In this document: piece by piece, positions 53,800 to 64,000 of the stretch | How positions within the stretch are numbered: position 1 is the first letter of the stretch | Layout of the letters: the number at the start of each line of letters is the position of its first letter | NCBI GenBank assembly: GCA_946811185.2 | Contig: OX328096.1 | Location: 38,204,011-38,268,010 of the forward strand | Reading direction: 5' to 3' | Length of the DNA stretch: 64,000 nucleotides | Source of the DNA: Hippopus hippopus | Lineage: Eukaryota; Mollusca; Bivalvia; Cardiida; Cardiidae | Program-made: the position numbers and the translations under genes | Notes under the pieces: generated by a model | What the model saw: only the letters and a program-made list of their open reading frames with translations | Database searches by the model: none | What the model was told of the DNA's origin: nothing

Positions 53800-54985
53800 C
53801 TACAGATCCGAGACAAGACTGCATCAGGGATGTAAAATTATTTTTTTATCTACTCGCCCTCTGGGCGAGTAGGTGTTAAAGGTTACTCGCCCTGCAGAGT
53901 TTTTCACTTGCCCTTTTTTCGTGAAATATTGGTCTAATAGAATTGGAAGTCATGTGATTAATTATACTTACATGTAATTTTGATAAAAAATGAATGTCAA
54001 GAAATGTTATCATGTCAGGTTTTAGCTTTTTGTTGAACTGCCTGTTCATTAACATCATGCAAAGAGAGGAATTCATTTTCTAGAGGTAATGTAAACAAAC
54101 AGATGGTGTTCCCTACACCGCTAAGTACTAAAAATAGGTTATTTGTACCGTTTAATTTTCTGATCAAATGACTTGCCGTTCGAGCACAAAATCGACCTAA
54201 TTTGTTTATGTAATTAGCTTCTTACATAACCTTTGTAATGCATTTGTAGTGATTCAATCAATTTAATGAAAAATAAGTCATGCCACTTCTTCAGAATATT
54301 TTTAGAAAACCACTGTACCAGTTTGGAATTCCTTTGGCTAATCCCGTAAGAAAAGAAACAAATACTAAAGTGTAGACGGTCAGATTTACTCTGAGTCGTC
54401 CCGAGGTCGTTGATAAATACCCTGTATATAATGCATTCATTATAACTCGGCCGATTCTGTACCTACATCTAACTTGATTGGACTTGATCATCAGATCACC
54501 GAGGTATGCTGAATGGTATATAATGCAGAATCAAAGTGTGGCTTTTAGAAATTATGGGCGGCGACTAAATCTCGTACATGATACCTGATTGGTTCGCTGT
54601 ATAGATTTTGATGCAGATTTAGCGTGGCGAAATTGACATTGTATTGTGTATAGTTTGTAACTAGACAAAATCTCAAATAACTGATGTAAACTTCCGTTTG
54701 ATTAGCAGTTCTCCGACTGAAATTTTGCCGAATTTTACGGACTTTCTGTGCATGTAATATGTCAGAAAATGCACTCGCCCGGTTGGGCTAGTCTGGTATT
54801 TGTTGTACTTGCCCGAAGTCAAAGATCACTCGCCAATGCAAGCTGGCGAGTGGAATTTTACATCCCTGCTGCATGTTCTGTATTGTCTGATCTTGTTCTG
54901 CACTGCAAAAGCCAAGCTCCATACATGTAGTTACAGTAGACAGTCCAAGGTTTCATTCCCCCCCTCTCCGATTTGTTCATTCAGG
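53800..54985. repeat. TH2 copy split by a hAT-like element
   Basis: Left flank GATCCGAGACAAGACTGCAT and right flank CTGCATGTTCTG … TCTGATCTTG join into a TH2 palindrome once 53825-54868 and one CTGCAT are removed. Confidence 0.75.
53825..54868. mobile_element. hAT-like TIR element, 1044 bp
   Basis: Tips CAGGGATGTAAAATT / GGAATTTTACATCCCTG, with ACTCGCC-type subterminal repeats (four near the left, three near the right, e.g. CTCGCCCTCTGGGCGAG). CTGCAT at 53819-53824 and 54869-54874 is the target duplication. CAGGG ends recall hAT, but a 6 bp duplication is atypical. No transposase. Confidence 0.85.
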
Positions 54986-55216
54986 GAATATCTTGGATGC
55001 TGACTTGCAAAAATGTACCTTAGCTGACTATTGTTAGATGGCTCTAAAATTTTGTCAGCTCAGACCGAAGGGTAGACAGAAAGATGGAGAACTTGTCATA
55101 TTCCATCTTGATTTGTCAAGAGGGTAACTTTTACATTTTATAGATGGTTCTTTCTATTTTTCTACAGACAACATGTGGCCTTGAAATATATACTGTAATT
55201 ATAGTTTTCAATCATG

Positions 55217-55449
55217 TGAACACTTTACCAAATGACAAATTTTTTAACTGAACCAGATTCTCAAAGCATTTGCAGACAACAAATAAAATGTTGCTAAAAT
55301 GATGGTTTTTTTTCTTTGATAGGATAGAAAACATTGTGCAATAAGGAGAAAACACTAGCAACAAGCATTTTCTCCTTTTCCCACATTGTTTTCAAAAACA
55401 TTCTCTGTAAGGGTCAATAAAAAGTCGAGATTTTGTGGAAAAGGGTTAA
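55217..55449 (+). mobile_element. TH1 MITE, F
   Basis: TGAACACTTTACCAAATGAC start, GTGGAAAAGGGTTAA end; hairpin GGAGAAAACACTAGCAACAAGC. Confidence 0.84.
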
Positions 55450-55698
55450 GTACCAAACAACTTTGTAAACATTAGTGAAATTAACCCAAATTGGTCAGAG
55501 TAGTTTGTAAATCTATGATACTAGATGAGCACTGAAAGCAAATTATTCTAGGAAACTTTCCTTCTAAGTTTTCGTTCTGTAAATTATCACTGGTATTATT
55601 TTATTGTTGGCACCTGGTTTGTTGTTCAGATCTGTCTTGGGATATTCTTATTTCAGAAACATTACTTTTGTTGTATATCCAATGTTGTGAGTACTCAT

Positions 55699-55923
55699 TT
55701 AACCCATTACCACACAATCCCGAGTTTTAACAACCCTGGAAAAGAAGCCTTTTGAAAACATTGTGGGAAAAGGAGAAAATGCTGGTAACCAGCATTTTCT
55801 CCTTTTCCCACAATGTTTTCCACAATGTAAAAGACAAATTATCTCTGGAGCTACATTTATTTTGAATGTGAAATACTTTGAATTTGGTTGAGTTTACAAT
55901 TTTGTTGTTTGGTAAAGGGTTAA
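55699..55923 (-). mobile_element. TH1 MITE, R, full length, perfect core
   Basis: TTAACCCATTACCACACAATCCC start, TGGTAAAGGGTTAA end; full ~66 nt palindrome intact. Confidence 0.94.
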
Positions 55924-55987
55924 ACCAACTGACTCAGTGCTGTCCTTTTCTTTACCCTTGCATCTGAATGATTTTACAAAGTTTAGA

Positions 55988-56217
55988 TAAACTTTTCCCA
56001 TTCAACTGAATCTTAGACTTGCCTGTATTCAAAACATATGGAGGCAGTGAATTAAATGTTACTCAAATGATGGCACATGTATTTGCCTTCCAAGGGTAGA
56101 AAGTTTTGTGGGAAAGGAAGAAATGCTGGTTACTAGGATTTTCTCCCATACCCACAATGTTTTCAAAAATCTTCTTTGTCAGGGATATTGAGAACCAGAT
56201 TGTCTAGCAAAGGTTAA
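55988..56217 (+). mobile_element. TH1 copy, F, diverged
   Basis: TTTTCCCATTCAACTGAATC start; hairpin GGAAGAAATGCTGGTTACTAGG; end AGCAAAGGTTAA shared with the next copy. Confidence 0.8.
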
Positions 56218-56407
56218 ACCTTTGTCAGATTTTGATCTTGAGTTTTTATGACATTTAGGAAGAAAGGTTGTGGAAATATTGTCAAAAGAGCAGAAAATGA
56301 TGGTACCTTTTCAAGACATATCCCATCTTTTGAGCTACATTTCATTTGTTGTCTGTAAACTATTTCATCGTAGATAAGTCTTTTTTTGTGGTTTGGTAAA
56401 GAGTTAA
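56214..56407 (-). mobile_element. TH1 copy, R, right hairpin arm lost
   Basis: Starts at the shared TTAA. The left arm stops at GCAGAAAATGATGGTACC. Ends TTTGGTAAAGAGTTAA. Confidence 0.78.
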
Positions 56408-56648
56408 CCCTTTAAATGCTAGATCACATTTCAGAAAATGCCTATGGGCATGAAATAATCTGAGGGAAAAAATAACCCACAGGCTGCTAAGTGCGACTCT
56501 GACCTTTTGCGGACAGTGCAGATCAAGATCAGACTGCACAGAACATCTACACTGTTCAGTTAGGAGATATAAACCCCCCCCCCCCCTTAAATAACTTTGA
56601 AATAGCAATATTTGAGTTTTTTATTATCGGCTGGAAAGTTTCATTTAA
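56404..56648. repeat. TH2 element between two TH1 copies
   Basis: Bounded by TTAA on both sides. CCCACAGGCTGCTAAGTGC and core GTGCAGATCAAGATCAGACTGC; right half shortened. Contains a 13 C run at 56574-56586. Confidence 0.65.
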
Positions 56649-56873
56649 CCCTTTACCACACAATGACGCCTTTTAATGCCCCTGAAGAAGAGGCCTTTTG
56701 AAAACATTGTGGGAAAAGGAGAAAATGCTGGTAACCAGCATTTTCTCCTTTTCCCACAAAGTTTTCTACCCTATCAAAGAAAAGTTGCGTCATTTGAGCC
56801 ACTATGAAATTGTCGTCTGCAAATGCTTTCAATTTGGATAGGTCTTAAATTTTGCCGTGTGGTAAAGGGTTAA
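56645..56873 (-). mobile_element. TH1 MITE, R, young copy
   Basis: Differs from 58494-58721 at only about four positions over 228 bp. Perfect core except AAAG in the outer right arm, shared by both. Confidence 0.95.
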
Positions 56874-58340
56874 TTTATTTAGCAGGATAAAGGTCAGTTA
56901 TCTGCTGACAAATCTGAGAAGTTATTCTTTTAAATTGTACTTGTATATACTGGGAACAATACAGACATCATATATTTTGTTTTTGCTGCCGCTGATCATA
57001 TTTTATTTGATAATACATGTGTAAGTTTTCTGTGTATAGCCAATGTTATGCGGTTACTTTTCCCATGCCATTTGAGCTATGGTACTGCTTCATCAGATAT
57101 CTCACAAACTAATAGACCTGATAATATCATATTACAATGATAAGAATCAGCTGAGCTATTCTGAGCACTTTACCCTTTTGGCCCACAACTCCTCCCTAAG
57201 AATTAGTATTAGCACTATATTCATTCCTACCCATAACCTTCCAAACTTTTTAACCTTTGAAGCTAAAAAAAATAGTTCTTTCAGCAAAAATCATCCAGTA
57301 GTTGCAATACATGTAAACATGTTTTTGATCTCAACATAGCAAACAGTATAGATCAGGGTCTATGCTTATAAAACTTTTGTCATTTTTACCTCTGCTGAGC
57401 ATGTAATTTTTAAGTCATATACTGTAGATGTAACTGTAATTTAATACAGCCAAGCTCTAAGCTTCTGTTTTCCATAACTTTTTGTTCAGTCTTCTTATCA
57501 AATTAATGTCTAAACTTCAAATGTTCTAACAGCCTGAAGTAATGATAAGACGTTAAGTTTGAGCATGAACTCAAGTTTTATATGTACGGTCGAGAGAACA
57601 TACAAGATCAGACTGCAGACTTTAGCCTGATTTTGACCTACATGTCTGCAAAAGCTACCTTAGAAATCCACAACATGCAACTGCTGAGAGAGAGACTGTT
57701 CAAGTCTCAGTTTTTAGATTATTGTGGAAGAATAAAATACATTGAAAAAACTGATAAGCCAGGGAATTCACTCTTGTCAGCACCGAAGCAGGTACACCAT
57801 ATACAACCTTTTCCAAGAGTTCCTTAGCAATGAACCTTTAGATTGATTAAGTAATTAAATGGACATATTTTGCTGCAATTTAATTCTTTATGTTAAACAC
57901 TGATAATTACAACAAAGTATAGTTGTTCTGCAAACATACAGAAACTGGAGGGTTGATGCCATAAAAACATGCTAATTTGGCATTCATATAACATGTTATT
58001 TGGTTGGCAGTCAGTAATTCTCTGTGCTCTTCTGAGATCAAATATGTCATCATTATACTTATTTCAACAGGAGGTGACAAACCTTGGCAAAATTCTGGTG
58101 CATAATCTAAATATACCTTGGCTATGCAGCCCTTTAATGAAACATCACAGAAAAATATTTTTTCTTACATTTGTCTTCTCTTTTTTTCTACTGATCATTT
58201 GTCAGCTACATGTACAGTCCTGCTAATTCAATAACGAATGATTATTAAAGTTTGAGGAGATTTTAAAAAATCTGAATAATCCCTTTTTAAAAAGAATTCC
58301 AAAATGTAATAGGAAACTTTTTTTGTCCAAAATTTGTACA
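56874..58340. other. Stretch without recognised gene or repeat
   Basis: Presumed PDZ-gene intron or intergenic. ORFs of 81-86 codons at 57079, 57582 and 57969 have no recognisable domain; none continues the PDZ fold. Confidence 0.4.
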
Positions 58341-58440
58341 ATATATTGGTCAGTGTAGATCCAAGATCATTCTGGGCAGTCTGACTTCGATCTACTGTAA
58401 CTGCCAAAGCAAATTTGGTTATGTTTGTTACTCTAAGACT
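58340..58440. repeat. TH2 core
   Basis: GTGTAGATCCAAGATCATTC … GCAGTCTGACTTCGATCTAC palindrome at 58351-58400; ends unclear. Confidence 0.6.
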
Positions 58441-58493
58441 TTATTTATAGAAACTTTAAGAGTTTTTGAGATTTCAATACTGTATAGGTTGTT

Positions 58494-58721
58494 TTAACCT
58501 TTTACCACACAATGACGCCTTTTAAACCCCTGAAGAAGAGGCCTTTTGAAAACATTGTGGGAAAAGGAGAAAATGCTGGTAACCAGCATTTTCTCCTTTT
58601 CCCACAAAGTTTTCTACCCTATCAAAGAAAAGTTGCGTCATTTGAGCCACTATGAAATTGTCTTCTGCAAATGCTTTCAATTTGGATAGGTCTTAAATTT
58701 TGCCGTGTGGTAAAGGGTTAA
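58494..58721 (-). mobile_element. TH1 MITE, R, young copy
   Basis: Nearly identical to 56645-56873. TTAACCTTTTACCACACAATG start, GTGGTAAAGGGTTAA end. Confidence 0.95.
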
Positions 58722-58740
58722 ATCCAAAGATCACTTAGGA

Positions 58741-58815
58741 TGAGGGGGAGAGAGAGGGAGGGAGAGGGAGAGACAGAAACAGACAGACAAAGAGACAGAG
58801 AGAGATAGAGGGAGG
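58741..58815. repeat. GA-rich low-complexity tract
   Basis: Imperfect (GA)n/(GGGA)n, purine-only for most of 75 bases. Confidence 0.9.
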
Positions 58816-58821
58816 AGCCTT

Positions 58822-59287
58822 ATGAAACAATATCAACTTCCAGTAAGACTCAGCAGCTCTTATTTACTTATGACGATCACATGAAAGTAAAAGTAAACAT
58901 TGGATTAAATCATTTTATATACCATGCCACATGTTTCCATGCCACGGCAGTAACATTCTTCTCTGTATTAAATGTTTTACATAGGAAGTCATTGAGGCTT
59001 GATAAGTTTATCTATCATATCAATAAATAAGTAATTGTATATCTAACAACTTAAATGGATGCTTCTATGTTTAAATGTCTAGTTAATCCATTGTTATGTC
59101 CACATTAAACATCTCAACCCTTGAAGTATGAAGCATTTATATGTTCAGTTGCTTTAATGCTTTTGCCTGTATGGTAATTCAAAACTGTATTGTATGATAC
59201 ATTCAGTCTGATCTTGGATCAACAGTCAGCTACTTTGTTAGATATTGATGCAAAAACAACCTCTAATTATAGTATGACATACTTTTT
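58822..59287. other. Stretch without recognised feature
   Basis: AT-rich; nothing supported on either strand. Confidence 0.4.
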
Positions 59288-59483
59288 ACAATCCTTTACC
59301 ACAAATTCCGGAGTTTTAATGATCCTGAGGTGGAAGACTTTTGAATACATTGTTGAAAAAGCAGAAAATGCTAGTTACCAGCATTTTCTGCCTTTTTTCT
59401 CATTTAAACCATGTTAGATTTGACATCTGCAAACGCTCTCAATGAGGACAAGTCTAAAATTTTGGATTTTGGTAAAGAGTTAA
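59288..59483 (-). mobile_element. TH1 MITE, R, altered paired core
   Basis: Core GCAGAAAATGCTAGTTACC … AGCATTTTCTGC: the usual GGAG/CTCC stem end is GCAG/CTGC on both sides. End TTTGGTAAAGAGTTAA. Confidence 0.82.
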
Positions 59484-59532
59484 AAGTCTTTAATCAGGAA
59501 TGAAAGTGTCCATAATGTAAAATTATTTGATC

Positions 59533-59748
59533 TATTACCAGGTGATAAAATTTCAAACTTTTCCATGGATATTGAAAGCATTAAATGCAGGCAATGAATT
59601 GAATGAGGCTCAACCTATTGTATTTGTTTTTCAAAAGGGCAGAAAACTTTGTTGGGAAAAGACAAAATGATGGTTGTAGGCATATTCTCCTTTTCCCACA
59701 GTGTTTACTAAAAGCCCCTTTTTCTCAGTGTTGTTTGGTGAGGGGTTA
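59533..59748 (+). mobile_element. TH1 copy, F, diverged
   Basis: TATTACCAGGTGATAAAATTTC start, GTTTGGTGAGGGGTTAA end; core unpaired in the centre. Confidence 0.75.
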
Positions 59749-59879
59749 AATGCTTTGAGGTTGAAGCCAGGTTCCTGAGTATTGAATATACCTAAGCAGC
59801 AAAAAAAGAGAAATACAATTCAAAGAAATAATACAAAGATAGACAAGAAATACTGTGAGCAATGTGGTGACTTGGACAG

Positions 59880-59965
59880 GTTATGTAGATGACATAAATC
59901 AAGATCAGACTGCATAGAATATGTGGTATGATCTTGGATCTACTCTGTAGGCTTCCTAATGTTAT
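59880..59965. repeat. TH2 core
   Basis: AAATCAAGATCAGACTGCATA … TATGATCTTGGATCTAC palindrome. Confidence 0.6.
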
Positions 59966-60489
59966 AAACTAAGACCAAAATTATCTTCAGCTTTAATATC
60001 TTGAAAGAAGGAGTTAAAGGTGAAACCTACAAAGGTTGGGAATTTCATGCCTTGTCTGCTTGTAGCAAGCAATTGGCCCCCATTTTCCTACAATGCTTTT
60101 AGAATTTGTACAGTCTATGTACCCTGATAGGTTAAGAATAATGAAAAATGTACACCTGTTACAGGTTCTATTTACCCTAGAGAGTCAGGAAGTTTCTTGG
60201 AGAGAGGCTGACAAAAAACTGGTATCACAAGTCCTATCAGAGTTCAGAATGATAAAGTTCTGGTATGCACATAGTTTTCTGCTGATGCACTTAGGTTGTT
60301 TCATTCATGTAGAAAACTATTCCTGTTTGTCTATGCGTAGAAAGCAAGATAACTGTAGCTTTGGATTTAAAACTTTACCTCATAGAACCACTCGTATAAG
60401 CAAATAAGCCAGCAATTTTTGGAGTTTCTTTACGAGTCCTGCACAGAATATTTTTCCCAAGCCACTTGCTTCTTTCCAACATAACTAGA

Positions 60490-60633
60490 AACAATGATCA
60501 GTGGTGAGATGAGAATTGATCCTGTCGGAAGGACTTCTCTGGAAAGGTTTTCACCAAGCTGGGGATTTGAACCAACCATCCCATTGTTTCAGGTCCTGTA
60601 TGCTACCAAGTGTTTTCCCTACCAGGCTGGTAT
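60490..60633 (-). mobile_element. Degraded tRNA-derived SINE
   Basis: Read on the minus strand there is an A-box-like CTTGGTAGCATACAGG and a B box GGTTGGTTCAAATCCC at tRNA-like spacing. Related to the copy at 4789-4915 (shared AGTGGTGAGA and GTTTCAGG…CTGTATG blocks). Confidence 0.5.
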
Positions 60634-60769
60634 ATACATATATATACATATCTAATCTTACCTCTTTCAGTGCAAAATATATAAACTCAACCTCTTTCAA
60701 CAAACTGAAATAAAATTCACTGAAACCCAGGAAGATTTTTATCTTATATAGACTTGACTAAAGTAGCAG

Positions 60770-60835
60770 ACTGTATAGATCCAAGGTCAGACCATGTTTT
60801 GTGCAGTCTAATCTCAATCTATGCTGGAAAATATT
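60770..60835. repeat. TH2 core
   Basis: GTATAGATCCAAGGTCAGACC … GCAGTCTAATCTCAATCTATG palindrome. Confidence 0.6.
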
Positions 60836-60847
60836 GTTGCCTAGAAT

Positions 60848-61086
60848 ATAACCCTTTACCATACAATCCTTAGTTTTAACAACTCTGTACCACTGATAAA
60901 TTTTGAAAACATGGTGGGAAAAACAGAAAATGTTGATTTCCAGCATTTTCTCTTTTTCCCACAGTTTTAGCTACCCTTTCAAAGACAAACACATGTAACA
61001 CGATTTGAGCCAGCCACATTTAATTTGTTGCCTTCAAGTGCTTGCAATGTGGACCAGCCTGTTATTTTATTGTCTGGTAAAATGTA
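60848..61086 (-). mobile_element. TH1 MITE, R
   Basis: ATAACCCTTTACCATACAATCC start; hairpin CAGAAAATGTTGATTTCCAGC; end CTGGTAAAATGTAA. Confidence 0.82.
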
Positions 61087-61104
61087 AGATGGGTCAAGGA
61101 AACA

Positions 61105-61290
61105 AAATGGCCTCAGTGGTTAAAATTGGATTTGTGTGGGCTTCTTGGTAAAGTCGTCAGATTTTTAACCAGAAATTTGGGTTCTACCCAAAGTTCTGGG
61201 GCCCTGGTGATGTGGTAGTATCCTTGTGCAACTCGTCCGGCAGAACTACTTAAATAAGGCAATAACCAAGATCAAACAAACAAGCGAGAC
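61105..61290 (+). mobile_element. Degraded tRNA-derived SINE
   Basis: GGCCTCAGTGGTTAAAATTGG resembles an A box and TTTGGGTTCTACCC a B box, followed by a body ending in AATAAGGCAATAACC and an A-rich tail, the layout of molluscan tRNA SINEs. Confidence 0.5.
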
Positions 61291-62385
61291 ATGGAAAAAA
61301 GCATGGGAATGATATACATGTGTTTTGATATTTCAGTGTCCAATCATTCCTCAGATGGAGCCTTTAGAAGTTCTAGAGGGTTATCTCAGCAATGTGTATC
61401 TCAAGATTTAATATACTGCCTATCACAAAAAACTTCTACATTTGCTACTAGACTCTTGAAGTTGTTTTCAAAGTGGTCAGATGACAGTACATGTATGTCT
61501 AACTTTATATGTGCATATGTATATGAAAAGATAAAGAAGAAATCTCAACTTCATTTGTATTTGAAAATAATGTTTTATTCTTAGCAATATGACTGAAAAC
61601 AAAGAAAACTTTGAGTCCTCTTCAGAGGGTTACTGCTGATTGACATGATTTTCATTAAAAATCAATTGGATGTAGAAGTTGTGGTGAATGTTTTGATTGG
61701 AAATGTTTGAACCTTACGTATTAATGAAAGGTAATGAGAGGAGACTGAAACACAAAATTTTTGATTCATTATGAGTTACTGGGGTTACACCTGTATGTCT
61801 ATCCTTGGTGAATAATTATAGTGGAAAATGAGCAGCATTTTCACTTGTTATGGCTTATACATTCATTCTAATTGAGAAGTGTAGAGAAGTGTAAAGGCTT
61901 TTTGCCCTTTACCCTTTTTTCATACCCTATGGTGGCTTCCTTTTAAGGTCTTTGCTATAGGACAGATTTTGGACTCTTTCAAATCAAAAGTAACTTCAAA
62001 TGAATTTGGATATTGATATGAAAGAATTCAATTTTTTTTTACTATACATAGAGTCAGGGTTTTACAGGAGCACATTTACTTCATCTCACACACAGAAATA
62101 AGAAAGCAGGCCCATGTTAGATTTCTTGCACCTTTAATTTGGAATGCATAAAGTAAATAGATATGTCGCTAAAAAACATTCATCTATCAAACTACCATGG
62201 TTACCGCAGCTTTCTGGATCCAGGTATAAATCATACAAATTTAATATTGTATTTCTGGCCAGTGATTTGAATGCAACCATTTCCATAAAAGTGCAGTGTT
62301 TGAAAGTGTGATTTTAAGTTGTTAAAAAGATAATGGTTCTCTTAATCAGATATTTATAATCTGATTTAATATTGATAAAAACCAG
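61291..62385. other. Stretch without recognised feature
   Basis: One 97-codon ORF (61291-61584) shows no domain. No exon of the PDZ gene recognised. Confidence 0.35.
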
Positions 62386-62659
62386 TTTACACAGAGCCAT
62401 TGCTGATAGATCGGTAGTTTTTTTAGCCAAAGTAGGGAGGGAACCGATGAAAACCTATTTACCTCTGATGTCACCTATTGGCCACCTATACTCAACCTAT
62501 CAAAAGCTATTGCAAAAACATGAGTTTCGTCGTGAAAAGTTACTGATGTGGATTTTTGAATGTGTTCAGAATTCTGGATTGGTGAAAATAATGTACAAAT
62601 AAGCCATTGACAACCTGTCTACCACCGATATCACTGATAGGCTACCAAAAAGCCACCGA

Positions 62660-63486
62660 TGAAAAAAGCTGAGAATCGAGAGGCATTTTCAATCACTCTC
62701 CTCCCTTTGTGGTGTCTGTAGTTGTGAGGTAGAACCTTGTCCTCGTAATCAGAAGGTCCCAAGTTCGATTCCCTGGAGCGGGTGTCAGCTTTGAAACCCT
62801 TTATTGGCCCATGCACTAGGCTTGTGTACTGGTGCAGTTCCCAGGAAGCAGAAACGAGGGAGATAAGTAAAAGTTGAAAGAACTTGTTTCTCAATCGATG
62901 TAAAATAAATGTTTAAACCAAAATCTTCTCGCTGTAGTTGGTGATCAGTTTCTCTCCTTCCAGGCCATATCTCCCATAGGGCTTCATTAAATAGGTCCTC
63001 AACTCAAAGGTGTCATCACCAAGAATGAGGAATGGCATATCATGGTCATAATTGGGAAGTGGTTCAGGAACTAGGAAGCCAATGGTATCACCTTCTAGCA
63101 ATTTGTGGAGCTCAGAGTCTGAGCATCAGCTTCAATCCGGGATCTAGGGCTTTCCACCAGTTGGTGTCTGGCTTTTGTAGTCTTGGCGTGAGGCGTTGCA
63201 ATAGCTTGTCGAACATTTTTGGGTTATCATCATATAGTTCTGGAAGGAGCTAGTGTAACCCTGTCTCAGCTCGGCAAGAATGGTGTTGTACTGCCGAAAC
63301 TGAAGCCTTCTCTCCCTGGTTAACTATGGCCTGGTCCACTGTCTCCTTTGTCTTCTACGACGGGGCCTATGTTTATACCTGGGCTGCTGGACTTGCTGAA
63401 TGGCCTGCCTGACAATGAGAAGGGCCTACTGCTGCAACAGGAGGTCAGACTGCTCGATTGCTTTTCCATCCTCCATGATGTCAGCC
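62660..63486 (-). pseudogene. Decayed PIF/Harbinger transposase
   Basis: Minus-strand pieces in order: around 63390-63120 the helical N-terminal part of Harbinger transposases (QFRQYNTILAELRQ, then KALDPGLKLMLRL across a frameshift); at 63101-62913 the C-terminal catalytic segment (VPEPLPNYDHDMPFLILGDD, then LRTYLMKPYG); near 62704-62680 RRVIENASRFSAFF, equivalent to the conserved RARRVVENAFG block. The middle, with the first catalytic Asp, is missing. There are several stops and frameshifts, and a SINE separates the last two pieces. PIF/Harbinger enzymes are DDE transposases. This copy cannot encode an active one. Confidence 0.85.
62715..62900 (+). mobile_element. tRNA-derived SINE inserted in Harbinger remnant
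   Basis: Has a degraded A box (TAGTTGTGAGGTAGAAC) and a good B-box region (CCAAGTTCGATTCCCTGG) with tRNA-like spacing, followed by a non-tRNA tail. It splits the conserved C-terminal part of the Harbinger transposase, so it arrived after that element. No clear target duplication. Confidence 0.6.
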
Positions 63487-64000
63487 AGTGAAATGTAAGA
63501 ATTCATCTGTTATCATCACTTATACATATTTTTTATTGAAAAAAACTGACAACAATTTATGACAAGAGATATGCAAGTTCATTATCACCAAGAGCACCAA
63601 CTGCTACCCATTACAACATATGTATCACCGACCATATCCGATAGAAAGTGTTTGACTATTGATCGAACACAGATTGATCACCCACATGCCCGACTTATTT
63701 ACACCAATTTACAAGCGATGAGAACCGATGGCATTTTAGCATTATAAGCGATGAAAACATCCTTGCCACCAGTCAGACCTGCACTGAGCAGCTATCTGTT
63801 ACCTACCAGCAACAGGTGAAATGTTTTCTAGACCAGTTAAACAACTATTTATCACCGATACATGTTTACACTAAACGCTTGAATTGAAGTCACCAATGAC
63901 AACTAATCAAAAACGTGGGAAATTTAAAATAATTTGACAAACTGGGAATGGATTTAAGACCGACGGTCTGTGTAAACGGGGTGAAAGACTTACACATTTT

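Larger units (their letters stand above)
62386..63985. mobile_element. Probable Harbinger-derived element with GTTTACACAGA ends
   Basis: GTTTACACAGA at about 62386 is matched in inverse by TCTGTGTAAAC near 63969. The pair encloses the decayed transposase and CACCGAT/ATCGGTG-rich flanks. The outer ends and target duplication could not be fixed, so boundaries are approximate. Confidence 0.45.

Noticed and set aside
57079..58226. Further exons of the PDZ gene
   Set aside because: None of these ORFs continues the expected PDZ strands (GLxxGD…INxxxV) after a phase-0 acceptor.
60093..60407. 104-codon ORF as a gene
   Set aside because: No recognisable domain, no flanking splice sites with continuity, composition like surrounding intronic DNA.
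62730..62800. tRNA gene
   Set aside because: B box good, A box degraded, cloverleaf does not close; it is a SINE within a transposon remnant.

Overview
The window is non-coding-rich, AT-rich animal DNA. Exon structure, GT-AG introns and repeat content (tandem-core 'pearl'/Helentron-like elements with GACGGAC-type tails, tRNA-derived SINEs, abundant small palindromic transposons) point to a bivalve mollusc, probably a clam-like heterodont. The species assignment is inference. There is no prokaryotic gene organisation, rRNA, intact tRNA or CRISPR array.

Genes. Two genes are supported. (1) The minus strand carries the first eight coding exons of RAP1GDS1 (SmgGDS, an armadillo-repeat chaperone/exchange factor for small GTPases): 43211-43193, 39183-39082, 36573-36445, 29216-29088, 15900-15760, 4581-4453, 2785-2660 and 567-418. 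They join without any frameshift into about 308 codons, roughly the N-terminal half of the protein. The rest lies beyond the left edge. Every junction is phase 1, so each exon is a symmetric module. The exon at 15760-15900 corresponds to the human cassette exon that separates SmgGDS-607 from SmgGDS-558. (2) On the plus strand, 51336-51428 is the first coding exon of a PDZ-domain protein of the synaptopodin-2/PDLIM type, diverging from RAP1GDS1 across about 8 kb. Its later exons are not visible before the right edge.

Repeats. The rest is transposon-derived. The dominant one, called TH1 here (TTAA-hairpin family 1), is a ~228 bp MITE flanked by TTAA, with ~17 bp terminal inverted repeats (TTAACYCTTTACCAMAC) and a ~66 bp near-perfect central palindrome around GGAGAAAATGCTGGT. 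I find about 60 full or partial copies in both orientations. 'F' means oriented like the copy at 42-270 and 'R' the reverse. TTAA targets and termini suggest a piggyBac-type origin. Other TTAA-flanked families are TH1b (variant interior), TH2 (palindrome with AGATCAGACTGCA), TH3 (TIR GGTCTACGACCCC) and TH4 (TIR AAAGGGGC). Pearl/Helentron-like elements with ~150-166 bp tandem cores occur at 895-2190, 6480-7137, 11632-12884, 13384-15688, 20985-21905, 36930-38325 and 47405-47950. Several sit in the same A-run of a TH1 core.

Other elements are a 913 bp long-TIR transposon with an 8 bp target duplication (29529-30441), a hAT-like element (53825-54868), two further inverted-repeat elements (48109-49219, 49423-50270), a decayed PIF/Harbinger transposase (62660-63486) split by a SINE, and a SINE with an 11 bp target duplication that splits a TH1 copy (3600-3860).

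Layout: 1-43.2 kb is RAP1GDS1 exons in huge repeat-filled introns; 43.2-51.3 kb is the intergenic interval; 51.3-64 kb is the PDZ gene's first exon and presumably its first intron, with more TH1 copies and, at the right end, Harbinger debris.
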